From the NCBI GenBank assembly GCA_019203745.1, contig CP078104.1, positions 4,402,001 to 4,466,000 on the forward strand: a stretch of 64,000 nt of DNA. The letters run 5' to 3'. Within the stretch, counting starts at the first letter, position 1. The number at the start of each line of letters is the position of its first letter. The translations under genes were made by a program, and so were the position numbers. The DNA comes from Chryseobacterium sp. E1 (GTDB taxonomy: Bacteria; Bacteroidota; Bacteroidia; Flavobacteriales; Weeksellaceae). Positions 41,810-51,049 of the stretch are shown in pieces. The notes beneath the pieces were generated by a model that saw only the letters and a program-made list of their open reading frames with translations, ran no database searches and was not told the origin of the DNA.

Positions 41810-42838
41810 TTGGCTAAAAAAGGAATTTTATTAATCAATCTTGGCTCTCCAAGATCTACTGCAGTAGAAGATGTAAAAGAATACTTGGATGAATTCCTGA
41901 TGGATGAAAAAGTAATAGATTACCGCTGGATCTTCCGGGCACTTCTTGTTCAGGGAATTATTCTTAAAACAAGACCGGCAAAATCAGCAGAAGCTTATAA
42001 AACGGTATGGACAGACGAAGGCTCTCCACTTATTGTCATAACCAAAAAGGTACAGAAAAAGCTCCAGAATAGAGTAGATGTACCTGTTGAGATCGGGATG
42101 AGGTATGCCGAACCAAGTATTGAAACCGGGATCAGAAACCTGGTTGAAAAAGGAGTTACAGAAATTGTACTGTTTCCTCTCTATCCGCAATATGCAATGA
42201 GTACCACTGAAACCGTAATTGAAAAAGCGGAAGAAATCAGAAAGAAAAAATTCCTGGGTGTAAGGATCAACTACGTACAGCCTTTTTACAACCGGGATCT
42301 TTATACAGATTGCCTGGCAGAAAGTATCCGGGAGAAACTGCCTGAAAGTTTTGATGCCCTGTTATTTTCTTACCATGGTGTTCCCGAACGGCATATTTAC
42401 AAAACAGATCCTACAAAGACATGTAATATGAATGATTGCTGTTCTAAAGATTCTCATCCAAGCCATGCGTTTTGCTACCGTCACCAGTGTTTTAATGCCA
42501 CTGATAATGTGATCAGAAAACTCGGACTGCCCAAGAATAAGGTCATTGTTTCTTTCCAGTCCAGATTGGGAAAAGATAAATGGATAGAGCCGTATACAGA
42601 TCATACATTAGAAACCATTCCCGGAAAAGGAATTAAAAACCTTGCGGTAGTCTGCCCGGCATTTGTTTCGGATTGTCTTGAAACTCTGGAAGAAATTTCC
42701 GTCGAAGGAAAAGGACAGTTTCTGGAAGCTGGCGGTGAAAATTTCACCTATATCCCTTGTCTGAATGATGAGGACCGTTGGATTGAAGTCATTCGGATCC
42801 TGTGTGAAGAACAACTTCAACAGTTCTATTTGATCTAG
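41810..42838 (+). CDS. hemH: Ferrochelatase HemH
   Basis: Intact, 342 residues from a TTG start at 41810 (MAKKGILLINLGSPRSTAVE); no ATG fits better. It inserts Fe(II) into protoporphyrin IX. The catalytic His is in SYHGVPERH and the partner Glu is in CPAFVSDCLETLEE; GSP and YPQYAMSTT segments are family marks. Between them is a cysteine-rich insertion (TCNMNDCCSKDS, then CYRHQCF) with five cysteines. The protein may hold an iron-sulphur cluster, as reported for some other bacterial ferrochelatases; whether this insertion does so is not shown. It sits between photolyase and a MarR gene, consistent with porphyrin photo-damage control. Confidence 0.93.
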   Translation: MAKKGILLINLGSPRSTAVEDVKEYLDEFLMDEKVIDYRWIFRALLVQGIILKTRPAKSAEAYKTVWTDEGSPLIVITKKVQKKLQNRVDVPVEIGMRYAEPSIETGIRNLVEKGVTEIVLFPLYPQYAMSTTETVIEKAEEIRKKKFLGVRINYVQPFYNRDLYTDCLAESIREKLPESFDALLFSYHGVPERHIYKTDPTKTCNMNDCCSKDSHPSHAFCYRHQCFNATDNVIRKLGLPKNKVIVSFQSRLGKDKWIEPYTDHTLETIPGKGIKNLAVVCPAFVSDCLETLEEISVEGKGQFLEAGGENFTYIPCLNDEDRWIEVIRILCEEQLQQFYLI

Positions 42839-42866
42839 TTTTTTTACCTATGATATACTTTTAAAA

Positions 42867-42890
42867 TTAGGTATATTTGTAAACTATTTA
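42867..42890 (+). promoter_or_regulatory. Operator-like site before the second MarR gene
   Basis: TTAGGTATATTTGTAAACTA at 42867-42886 matches the core of the palindromes at 26678 and 40461 (TTAGTATATTTGTTTACTAA type) and contains a TAnnTTTG box 18 bp before the MarR ATG at 42897. The arms are imperfect. Confidence 0.5.
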
Positions 42891-42896
42891 AAAGAT

Positions 42897-43563
42897 ATGA
42901 ATTATACGCTGATCAAAGATTGTGTAGATCTTCTGGAGCAGTTTGAAGCTGAAATTCATGCTTCTCCTGATCTGTATCCTGGAACTATTCAGGGTTTTAA
43001 ATCCTGGATTTCTGACAAGGAGTCTGCTGAAGAAAACCATCGTGAAGAACCCTACTGGGAAGGTAAGGAGAATGGAAGAACTCCTGAAAGTGCCATAAGT
43101 ACATTACTTGTTCATCTCAACAGATATGCGAAAACCTATTCAAAATCTGCCATCTCGGATTCTGAATTTTCTACCCAGGAAGACTTTATTTATTTAATCA
43201 ATCTGAAAGCTTTCGGGAAATGACAAGATGGCGCTTATCAAGAAAAATATTCATGATAAACCGGTGGGTATGCTTATTATTGCAAGACTTCTGCGCCAGG
43301 GGCTTATTGAACAAACAGACTCTGATCTTGATAAGCGCAGCAAATTGATCCGTATTACTGAAAGAGGATTAATGATCCTGGAAAAACAAATGGAAAAAAT
43401 CCGGCAGGCCACGAATATCGTTGCAGGAAATCTCAATCATTCCGAAAAAATGGAACTTATCCGTATCCTTAATAAACTGGATCGTTTTCATTACCCTATT
43501 TTTTCAAGGAACATTCATTCTGATCAGTTGATCAGTACCATCTATGATGAATATGCATTTTAA
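42897..43563 (+). CDS. MarR family regulator next to photolyase-hemH (one frameshift)
   Basis: ATG 42897; one break near 43222 (after FGK or FGEMTK) joins the halves, giving about 222 residues. The winged HTH is ALIKKNIHDKPVGMLIIARL with wing LDKRSKLIRITERGLMIL. It shares the N-terminal blocks IQGFKSW, WEGKENGRTPES, LNRYAKTYSKS and TQEDFIYLI with the regulator of the carotenoid cluster, so the two form a paralogous pair of an unusual MarR subfamily with a long N-terminal region. Its own promoter carries the shared motif. Probably regulates photolyase and ferrochelatase; inference from context. Confidence 0.8.
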
Positions 43564-43698
43564 GAAATTTGAAATGTAGATAATGAATTAGTATTCATAA
43601 GTATGTTTTATTGGCATGATGCTGTATTGTAAAAAATGTTTCAGACACTTAATTTTTTGTGAAAACCTTTGATTTCATCTTATGTTTAAATAAGAGAC

Positions 43699-44302
43699 AT
43701 GGAACAGCTAAGTTTATTTGATTCAGAAGATTTATATGAATTTCCAAAAAACCTTTTGGAGTATAAAGAACATTTCCTGATCAGAAAAGAGGCAGATCAG
43801 CTTAAAGACTTTCTGCTTGAAACTGTCCCATGGAAACAGCGTACCCAGAAAATGTATGATAAAATGGTTCTTACACCCCGTTTAACAGCATGGTATGGTG
43901 ATCCTGGAAAACGTACCCTTTAAAGGAAGATGAATTGAATGTTACCCCTGGACGCCGGAACTCCTTTCATTAAAACAAAAAATAGAAAATGAATTTGGAT
44001 ACCGGTTCAATTCTGTTTTACTTAATCTCTACCGGAACCATAATGACTCCGTTGCCTGGCACAGCGATAAGGAAAGCAGATATGGAAAACGCCCGGTCAT
44101 CGCATCTGTAAGCCTGGGAGAGACCCGGAATTTTGATTTCCGGAAGAAAGATCATCATCAGAGCAAATACAGCCTTCCGTTGCCTCATGGTTCGTTACTC
44201 ATTATGAAAGGTGACCTTCAGGAACATTGGGAACATCGTATTGCAAAATCCGTAACACCTATGAAAGAGCGGATTAACCTCACATTCAGATGGGTTCATT
44301 AA
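43699..44302 (+). CDS. AlkB-like Fe(II)/2-oxoglutarate dioxygenase (one frameshift)
   Basis: ATG 43699; a break near 43915 joins the two parts, giving about 200 residues. The jelly-roll dioxygenase has AWHSDKES (HxD iron ligands), EHRIAKS (distal His) and RINLTFRW (2-oxoglutarate and substrate arginines), as in AlkB/ALKBH2-type DNA repair enzymes. LLNLYRNHNDSVAWHSD is the family core. It probably reverses alkylation damage in DNA. It follows the photolyase neighbourhood and fits a DNA repair theme; it appears monocistronic. Confidence 0.85.
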
Positions 44303-44450
44303 ACATGTTTAAAACTTATTAAACCTTCATTGATAATACGTTACGGTTTGAAGTGATATTGTTGTCATCTATTTTTGGCAGATAAATTGTTGCCATATAT
44401 ACAAAAGTCAGATTGACTTTTATTAATAACACCACTTTAAATTTATTATT

Positions 44451-45053
44451 ATGAAAAATTTTGTTGTAACAATTTTTGCAGTGGCCGCTTTGACTGCCTG
44501 CAAAAAAATGAAACACCGTCTGATCAGTCTGCGGAAAACACGACAATGTCTCCCCGCTGAATCCGGAATGACGGTAAGTGATTCTTCAAGAATGTCAAAT
44601 ACTACAGACACTGCCAATACCCTTAGTGATCAGGATAAAAATTCGCAGATGCTGCTGCCAAAGGTGGGCTTATGGAAGTCATGATGGGAAAACTGGCTGA
44701 AACCAATGCTGCCAATTCAACGGTAAAATCTTTAGGAGCTATGATGGTTACAGATCATACCAAAGCAAACGATGAACTGAAACAGTGGGCTTCGGCTGCA
44801 GGTTATACCTTGCCTGCAGCTCTCGATGCAGAAAAGCAGAAAATGTATGACGATCTGAAAGCTAAAAGGGAGCTGATTTTGACAAGAAATATACTGATCT
44901 TATGGTAAGCGACCATAAGGAAGATATTGAAGAATTTAAAAAGAAGCTTCTGAAGGAAAAGATGCCTCTTTAAAATCTTTTGCAGGCAAAACTCTTCCAA
45001 CGCTTGAACATCACCTGAAAGAATCGGAAAAAGCTAAAAATGCTGTAAAATAA
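44451..45053 (+). CDS. DUF4142 lipoprotein (frameshifted)
   Basis: ATG 44451 starts MKNFVVTIFAVAALTACKK with a lipobox (LTAC). A serine/threonine-rich spacer is followed by the ferritin-like helical DUF4142 domain (GLMEVMMGKLAETNAANSTV, MMVTDHTKANDELKQWA, LEHHLKESEKA). Breaks near 44510, 44650, 44870 and 44945 divide it; restored length is about 201 residues. Exported to the periplasm or outer membrane. The role is unclear; family members are linked to stress. A strong terminator follows. Confidence 0.8.
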
Positions 45054-45128
45054 TCCGCATCTATGATTGTCACTATAAGATAGGAAAACAGATTTGATAT
45101 TTCAGCTGCTGTTTTGTTGTGATATCAT

Positions 45129-45172
45129 AAAATACCTCTCCGGCTCATACAGCCGGAGAGGTATTTTGATTT
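45129..45172 (+). terminator. Terminator with perfect 17-bp stem
   Basis: AAAATACCTCTCCGGCT at 45129-45145 is the exact complement of AGCCGGAGAGGTATTTT at 45151-45167, with a five-base loop and a T-rich tail. The A and T ends make it usable in both directions. Confidence 0.9.
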
Positions 45173-45184
45173 TATAAAGAAAGA

Positions 45185-45362
45185 TCATTTATTTTTGATG
45201 ATTTTCTTTGTGGTAATATTTCCGTTTTTCGTACTCCGGGATAGGTCTATGTATTGCTGCCTGATTGAGTTAATACAATACTTCCTTCTATAACGTTAAG
45301 TTGAGATTTTCAAAGGAAAAATGATCTTTAAATAGTACCGGATGAAATCTTAATAGAATGTT
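45185..45362 (-). pseudogene. C-terminal relic of an unrecognised protein
   Basis: The minus strand reads FHPVLFKDHFSFENLNL, then after frame changes GSIVLTQSGSNT and DLSRSTKNGNITTKKIIKNK with a stop at 45185-45187. The end (NGNITTKKIIKN) looks like the tail of a type IX secretion C-terminal domain, but the upstream gene is missing. Too short and broken to be a working gene. Confidence 0.35.
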
Positions 45363-45409
45363 TTATTCAATTAAGATCAGCTTTAAAAAATAAAGTATAA
45401 CGATGGAAA

Positions 45410-45769
45410 TTAATTAAGATCATAATTAGAAATAACCAGGCTTAGAATAAAGTGAACATAATCCTGATCAGCTTCCTTTCTGTTAATCAGTTTATTTTTG
45501 TATTCATAAGAACCCAACTTTCTTGATAGTTCCTGATAAGTATCAAACTGATCTCCTTTTATTTTTACCCTCATATTACCATCCCTTCTGGTAATAAGTT
45601 CATTGTCTAAAGTTCTTACTTTAAATAAAACCTCACATAATACCGGGCGTGCCTTCATAGAGCCGATGTACCTTTCAATTATATTGATTTTAAATGAGTC
45701 AAATAGAATATTGTGAAAAACAATTTTAGAATTAGGCTCCTGAGTATTGAGCTCAAGCTTATAGTTCAT
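45410..45769 (-). CDS. Hypothetical protein, 119 residues
   Basis: An intact frame from ATG 45769 to a stop at 45410. The sequence is soluble, mixed alpha/beta, starting MNYKLELNTQEPNSKIVFHN and containing RRDGNMRVKIKGDQFDTYQ. No signal peptide, membrane segment or known motif. It stands alone between relics in a gene-poor stretch. I do not recognise the family. Confidence 0.55.
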   Translation of the reverse strand: MNYKLELNTQEPNSKIVFHNILFDSFKINIIERYIGSMKARPVLCEVLFKVRTLDNELITRRDGNMRVKIKGDQFDTYQELSRKLGSYEYKNKLINRKEADQDYVHFILSLVISNYDLN

Positions 45770-46187
45770 TTAATTTTAAATTTTGGTAAATATAAGTTTA
45801 ATTATATCAAATCACAGCTCATTTTTAATAGATTATTCCCATAATTTAATTATGTGGTATCATTCATTTATTATAATGCAGAATCATAAAGAATCTGTAT
45901 ACATTGAAACAGCATCATCAATTTAACAGGAAATACGATTTTATATAATGTACTCGGATTTTATATTTTAGTTTCAAATATACGTGATTAATTTATTTTT
46001 TTAGGCAAAAATGAATTATAAAAAAATCCTTACATGAGTCAGTACTTTTAAATGGTAAGATATGTTTATTCTGGATCTCCGTAGGGTCCGGAGCAAGGGA
46101 TCTCTGGGCTCAGATGCAAAACTTGGAGACTAGATAAAAAAGGTCGCTGTTGAAGCTATGTAAATATGTGTACACTTAGAAAGAATC
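45770..46187. other. Gene-poor spacer
   Basis: About 420 bp of AT-rich DNA lies before the dispersed repeat. The GC-richer patch at 46075-46125 has no supportable reading frame. Nothing else is seen. Confidence 0.4.
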
Positions 46188-46279
46188 AATACAATTGATT
46201 CAGCATTTGCTTACTAAAATAAAACACCGGATAATAAAAATCCTTTGCGTTAAATTTTAAAATTAAATAGATCTAAATA
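46188..46279. repeat. Dispersed repeat, copy B
   Basis: Matches 15110-15200 in the same orientation. The first 16 bases (AATACAATTGATTCAG) and the last 29 or so are nearly identical; the middle differs at about a dozen positions. Non-coding. Confidence 0.7.
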
Positions 46280-46337
46280 AAACTTTACAATTTTTGCTCT
46301 TGATCCGATGTGCTCAATAGATTGTATAAAATAAAAA

Positions 46338-46366
46338 CAGCATCACTAGAAAATCTAATGATACTG
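46338..46366 (+). repeat. Hairpin repeat 1 of 3 (tetR amplification unit)
   Basis: An imperfect palindrome, CAGCATCACTAGA around AAA and TCTAATGATACTG. It is followed by TTTAGTGTTTTTACC, which also follows the hairpins at 47658 and 48553. Confidence 0.7.
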
Positions 46367-46400
46367 CCGCATTTAGTGTTTTTACCTTAGTGATCGGTTT

Positions 46401-46760
46401 TCAAAATTGTTTTATTGCAGTTTTTACCGCTGCAATTACCTCATCATCAATAGTGTCAAATAATCACTTTGTTTTGCCTCATTATATTGCTATATGAAGC
46501 GTTTTTAAACTGAGGGAAACCATCTCACGGGAAAATCATCCGGTCTCTCCAGCTTTTTAGGCTGAAAAGGCTTTACTGACTTCAATCCGAAATCTGGGAT
46601 TCTGGTTGACCCATGTTTTAAGGTTCAGCATTCATACCTTCGGAGTTGGAAAAGACCGTATCTTTTACAGAAACTGCCATTTTCCGGCGAACTAACTTTT
46701 ATTCTTGAACAAGAATCTGAATTCCTTGTGTCCAAACGCTTTTTTATCCTTAACTACATA
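46401..46760 (-). pseudogene. Degenerate minus-strand gene divergent from tetR copy 1
   Basis: Coherent coding pieces in changing frames read on the minus strand: VKDKKAFGHKEFRFL, MAVSVKDTVFSNSEGMNAE, IPDFGLKSVKPFQPKKLERP, DDFPVRWFP and TIDDEVIAAVKTAIKQF with a stop at 46401-46403. At least four frame changes in about 120 codons are more than in neighbouring genes, so it is likely decayed or very badly read. The family is not recognised. It may once have been the target gene of the adjacent TetR. Confidence 0.35.
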
Positions 46761-46850
46761 TAATACAATCAGAATCGGGTTTCATTTTTTCAACTTAAAA
46801 AGGTGTTTTTAATATATAAAATGGTTTAGTTTGTGCAAATATACAAATTA

Positions 46851-46868
46851 AGACACTATGCAGTGTCT
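46851..46868. promoter_or_regulatory. TetR operator-like palindrome 1
   Basis: AGACACTATGCAGTGTCT: seven-base arms AGACACT and AGTGTCT around four bases, 46 bp before the tetR copy 1 ATG. The same arms occur before copies 2 and 3. Confidence 0.7.
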
Positions 46869-46914
46869 AAAATAATTAAAAATTTCTTAAACTTGTATCA
46901 TTGAATGTTTAATC

Positions 46915-47552
46915 ATGGAAAGAAAATCAGCAGCAGGCAGTATCCGGAATAAGGAACGAAGTAAAAAGAAATTTCTGGACGCCGTTGGAAAAATTCTGAA
47001 AACAAAAGGTTATGCAGGATTAAAAGTAAATGATATTGCGGCTACGGCAGGCGTGGATAAAAAAATGATCTATACCTATTTTGGAGGTATGGATGGCCTG
47101 ATCGACGAGTATATCCGTTCACAGGATTATTGGATCAAAGTCACAACAGATAAAATAGATAAAATTATTCCGGGTATCAATGATGGGGAGTATCATTTAT
47201 CAAAGAAATGTTATTATCACAGTTTGATTATGTGTACACTAGTAAGGAAGCACAGAAGCTGTTACTCTGGAGTATATCCGAACCCCGGAAATCATTGAGA
47301 AAACTGATTGATACGCAGGAAGAAAACGGAGAGTATATTTTTGACAATATTTTCGATCCTCATTTTAAAGAACGTTCGGAGGATTTTCGGGCAGTAATGG
47401 CGATCATGGTCTCAGGACTGTATTACCTTAATATCTTTTCATCGGTCAACGGAAGCATGTTTTGTGGCTTGGATATGAATTCTACTGAAGGCCGGGAAAG
47501 AATCAAAAAAGCAATCACTTTCTTAGTAGAACAAACCTATGAGAATCTGTAG
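46915..47552 (+). CDS. TetR family regulator, copy 1 (one frameshift)
   Basis: ATG 46915, stop at 47552, about 213 residues once one G is restored in GGGG at about 47186; copies 2 and 3 help place the lesion. The N-terminal HTH is VNDIAATAGVDKKMIYTYF. The C-terminal ligand-binding helices include QFDYVYTSKEAQKLLLW and AVMAIMVSGLYYLNIFSSVNG. It is the first of three tandem copies, each with its own palindromic operator, so autoregulation is likely. The ligand and further targets are unknown. Confidence 0.8.
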
Positions 47553-47657
47553 TATTCTATAGGATTAATGTCAATTTTCAGCAGCAATTTATACGGAGAA
47601 GAAATTTTTCACGTGCTGCTTACGTTTGCGGATCAGAATATTTATCATAAATAAAAA

Positions 47658-47686
47658 CAGCATCATTGGATTTCCCGATGGTGCTG
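47658..47686 (+). repeat. Hairpin repeat 2 of 3
   Basis: CAGCATCATTGGA and the complementary right arm ending GGTGCTG, followed by the shared TTTTAGTGTTTTTACC. May act as terminator for copy 1. Confidence 0.7.
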
Positions 47687-47789
47687 CTTGCTTTTAGTGT
47701 TTTTACCTCAGCGTTCGAAATTTTTTTCCCACCCTGAATAGTGTTTATATGTAGAATGGTTTTTAGTTTAATGCAAATATATAAAAATA

Positions 47790-47807
47790 AGACACTAATT
47801 AGTGTCT
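47790..47807. promoter_or_regulatory. TetR operator-like palindrome 2 (perfect)
   Basis: AGACACTAATTAGTGTCT is a perfect 18-bp palindrome, 44 bp before the tetR copy 2 ATG. Confidence 0.75.
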
Positions 47808-47851
47808 AGTTTGAAAAAAATTACAAACTTTGCATTATCGAATTTTTGATT

Positions 47852-48488
47852 ATGGAAAGAAAGTCATCAGCAGGCAGTATCCGGAACAAGGAACGCAGTA
47901 AAAGAAATTCTTGGATGCGGTGGGGAAAATTCTGAAAACGAGAGGTTATGCAGGATTAAAAGTAAATGACATTGCAAAAACGGCAGGAGTAGATAAAAAA
48001 ATGATTTATACCTATTTTGGCGGTATGGATGGCCTGATAGACGAGTATATCCGTACACAGGATTATTGGATTAAGGTGACAACAGACAAGGTAGATAAGA
48101 TCATTCCGGAGACTAATGACGGAGGAGAATCTTTTATCAAAGAGATGCTGTTATCACAGTTTGATTATGTGTACAGTAATAAAGAAGCCCAAAAGCTAAT
48201 GCTCTGGAGTATCTCTGAATCCCGTAAATCATTGAGAAAACTGATTGACGCTCAGGAAGAGAACGGGGAATATATCTTTGAAAATATTTTCGAACCGTAC
48301 TTCAAAGAACGTTCAGCGGATTTTCGGGCAGTAATGGCGATCATGGTTTCAGGACTGTACTATCTGAACATATTTTCTTCTGTGAACGGAAGTATTTTTT
48401 GCGGATTGGATGTGAATGCTACTGATGGCCGGGAAAAAATCAAAAGAGCAATATCTTTTTAGTAGAGCAAACTTACAAGAATCTTTAG
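47852..48488 (+). CDS. TetR family regulator, copy 2 (frameshifted)
   Basis: ATG 47852 (MERKSSAGSIRNKERSK). Breaks in A-runs near 47905 and in a T-run near 48460 are resolved by comparison with copy 1. Stop 48486-48488, about 213 residues. The HTH is VNDIAKTAGVDKKMIYTYF. Most residues equal copy 1 (for example FGGMDGLIDEYIRTQDYWIK), so this is a recent duplication. The long identical promoter stretch and operator were duplicated along with the gene. Confidence 0.8.
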
Positions 48489-48552
48489 TCTGTAGCAGGA
48501 CAGGAAAAACAATCCCATCAGCTGAGTTTCTCCTCATACACTATCAATAAGA

Positions 48553-48581
48553 CAGCATCATTAGAAAATCTGATGATGCTG
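48553..48581 (+). repeat. Hairpin repeat 3 of 3
   Basis: CAGCATCATTAGA around AAA and TCTGATGATGCTG, followed by TTGCTTTTAGTGTTTTTACC. It is the most perfect of the three. Confidence 0.7.
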
Positions 48582-48682
48582 TTGCTTTTAGTGTTTTTAC
48601 CTTAGTGTTTTCGAAAAAAATTTCCACCCTAGATAGTTTATATATATAGAATGGTTTTTAGTTTGTGCAAATATATGAAATA

Positions 48683-48700
48683 AGACACTGGTTAGTGTCT
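48683..48700. promoter_or_regulatory. TetR operator-like palindrome 3
   Basis: AGACACTGGTTAGTGTCT, with the same arms as the other two sites, 45 bp before the tetR copy 3 ATG. Confidence 0.7.
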
Positions 48701-48745
48701 AGAATTTGAAAAAAATTCATAAACTTGTAATATTGAATGTTTATC

Positions 48746-49378
48746 ATGGAAAGAAAATCATCAGCAGGCAGTATCCGGAATAAGGAACGAAGTAAAAAAG
48801 ATTCCTGGATGCCGTTGGGAAAATCCTGAAAACAAAAGGCTTTACAGGATTAAAGGTAAATGATATCGCAGCTAAAGCAGGGGTGGACAAGAAAATGATT
48901 TATATGTATTTTGGCGGAATCGATGGCCTTATCGACGAATATATCAGTTCACAGGATTTTTGGAGTAAAGTAACCCCAGAAGAATTTGAAAAATATAAGC
49001 CGCAAATAGTTCATGAAGGGCAATTATTTACGATAAACATGCTGTTTTCACAATTGGATTATCTTTACAATAATAAGGAAGCCCAGAAATTATTGGTCTG
49101 GGGCTTGTCCGAACCCCGGAAATCATTAAAAAGCTGTCTGATATACGGGAAGAAAACGGAGAGCGTATTTTCAGACTGCTGAAAGATACTTTTGGAGAAC
49201 GTTTAGATGATTTTCGTGCAGTCATGGCCATTATGATTTCCGGGATGTATTATCTGAACCTGTATGCTTCCATGAATGGCAGTATTTTTTGCGGGCTGGA
49301 TCTCAATACTCCTGAAGGGCGGGAACATATCAAAAGAGCAACCTCTTTTTAGTAAAACAGTCCTATGAGAATCTGTAA
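48746..49378 (+). CDS. TetR family regulator, copy 3, most diverged (frameshifted)
   Basis: ATG 48746, stop 49376-49378, about 212 residues after restoring bases near 48800, 49128 and 49350. The HTH is VNDIAAKAGVDKKMIYMYF. The ligand-binding part differs more from copies 1 and 2 (FWSKVTPEEFEKYKPQIVHE, IMISGMYYLNLYASMNG), so its inducer may differ while its DNA site is conserved. The HTH identity and shared operator arms suggest that all three proteins can bind each other's promoters. Confidence 0.78.
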
Positions 49379-49550
49379 TGTTCAAAAACAGATCATAAAA
49401 TACGATCCTGTATACAATACTTTTCAAAAATTTTATAAAAGTTAAGGATCATCAATAATCTGAATTCCCTGTCCTTTTACAGCTGTGGTATTTAATAACT
49501 TGCAATATTCATTATACTTTAAGTATTTTTACCAATTAATAGTGGGAAAG

Positions 49551-50146
49551 ATGATTATATGCGAAGACTTATTATTTTCGAATGGGGCCAAACTGGAAAA
49601 ATATAATCCTGCGGATGTTGTTTTTGAGGAAGGAACGTCAGCCAAATATTATTTCCAGATAAAATGTGGAACAGTAAAACTGAACACATTCCTGGAAGAC
49701 GGGAAAGAATTTGTTCATGGACTCCCTTTTGACGGTCATTGTATTGAGAGAGCTATTTGTTTACCGGGCACAATTATGCCGTCAATGCAATTGCAGTAAC
49801 CGGTTGCGAAATTATTAAGATCCCCAAAGACCAATTTCTGAAGATTCTGCTGGATAAGCCCGCATTAATGCTTGAAATAAGCAGATATACCGCCGACAGG
49901 CTGCATTTCAGGTACATGATCTCCAGTTTTCTGGCCATTTCAGACCCGATCATAAAACTGCAGAAACTTTTTGACCATCTAAAAATGTACTTCGGATTTG
50001 AAGAAATGTACTCATTCCTGATTCCTTATACCAGGCAGCAAATTGCTACCCTTACCGGAATGAGAGTGGAAACCGTAATCCGCTATGTGAAAAAAATGAA
50101 TGAACAAAAGCTTGTCAGGCTGGACAGTACGAAGATCTATTATTAA
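49551..50146 (+). CDS. Crp/Fnr-type regulator 2 (one frameshift)
   Basis: ATG 49551 (MIICEDLLFSNGAKLEKYNP); a break near 49752 separates GESYLFTGHNY from the first part. About 199 residues. The N-terminal beta-barrel domain contains FEEGTSAKYYFQIKCGTVKL. The C-terminal winged HTH is YTRQQIATLTGMRVETVIRY. Paralogue of the gene at 31967-32585; again no Fnr cysteine set. It converges with the UspA-type gene (16 bp between stops), with no shared terminator visible. Confidence 0.8.
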
Positions 50147-50161
50147 TTTTCCTGAGATCCG

Positions 50162-51010
50162 TTATTTTAAAATCAGAACAGGCTGGCTGGTATTCTGGTA
50201 AATGCCTTCTGAAATACTTCTGCTGGCCAGGTAATACAGGAAACTATGCTCACCGGGCAAAGCAATGATGAGGTCTGTATCATGTCCGGACGCAAAATTC
50301 AGAATTCCGCTGATGATATCTTCATCATGAGAATAATGAGTACTGCTTGGGATTTCATTTAAATGTCTTTGAATATATTCTTCAAGTTCTCTTTTCTTGT
50401 CATCATCAATATCATTGTTTTTATGAGTATTGATATTTAAAAACATAAGGCGGATATCCTGCCGGTGGATGATGTATTTGTGATGAAACAGTCTCTCCAG
50501 CCTTTTGATTCCTTTGATATCACAGGGAATCAGAATATTTTTGATTGTATTGTAGTGATAGCTGTTGGGCACGATCAGGGTTTTAACAGGGCTGGTTCTC
50601 GCAATGCTTATGATATGATCGGAAACAAAGCTTTCCTGAGATGAAGAAGCATCATCACTTCCCAAAACAATCAGTTCTACCGAAGGCTGATCTTTTAAAA
50701 ATTCATTGATGCTCCGGGTAAGAGCCCAGTCGCTTAATATTCTTGAAACTTTTACATCCGGTGCTATCTCTGTGATCATATGGCTCAGGTGATCAAACAG
50801 CATTACTGTTTTTTTCAGCAGATTGTTGATGCTCTCTTCATTCACAAAAGAATGACCTTCTGCAATGTGAAGGTAATCAAATTCAGATTCTCCTGCTGTT
50901 TTTAGAAGGACGATCTGCTGATATTCATATTGTTTGGCCCAGTCTGCGGCAACTCTTGCAGCATTTTCGGTAGCTGAGGTAAAGTCTACGGGTACAAGGA
51001 CTGTTTTCAT
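50162..51010 (-). CDS. Universal stress protein, tandem UspA domains
   Basis: An intact 282-residue cytoplasmic protein with two UspA-like alpha/beta domains. The first opens MKTVLVPVDFTSATENAARV and has VLGSDDASSSQ. The second opens KNILIPCDIKGIKRLERLF and ends LIIALPGEHSF. The ATP-binding GxxGx9GS motif is not intact in either half, so it may be a non-ATP-binding type. It lies 39 bp after the MarR gene on the same strand and is probably under its control. Confidence 0.85.
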   Translation of the reverse strand: MKTVLVPVDFTSATENAARVAADWAKQYEYQQIVLLKTAGESEFDYLHIAEGHSFVNEESINNLLKKTVMLFDHLSHMITEIAPDVKVSRILSDWALTRSINEFLKDQPSVELIVLGSDDASSSQESFVSDHIISIARTSPVKTLIVPNSYHYNTIKNILIPCDIKGIKRLERLFHHKYIIHRQDIRLMFLNINTHKNNDIDDDKKRELEEYIQRHLNEIPSSTHYSHDEDIISGILNFASGHDTDLIIALPGEHSFLYYLASRSISEGIYQNTSQPVLILK

Positions 51011-51049
51011 AATCTAATCATTTTAAGTCTTATTATTCCAGATTGGCGG

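Noticed and set aside
46338..48581. The three hairpins as a CRISPR-like or integron array
   Set aside because: Only three copies, about 0.9-1.3 kb apart, each linked to a tetR copy; explained by gene duplication.
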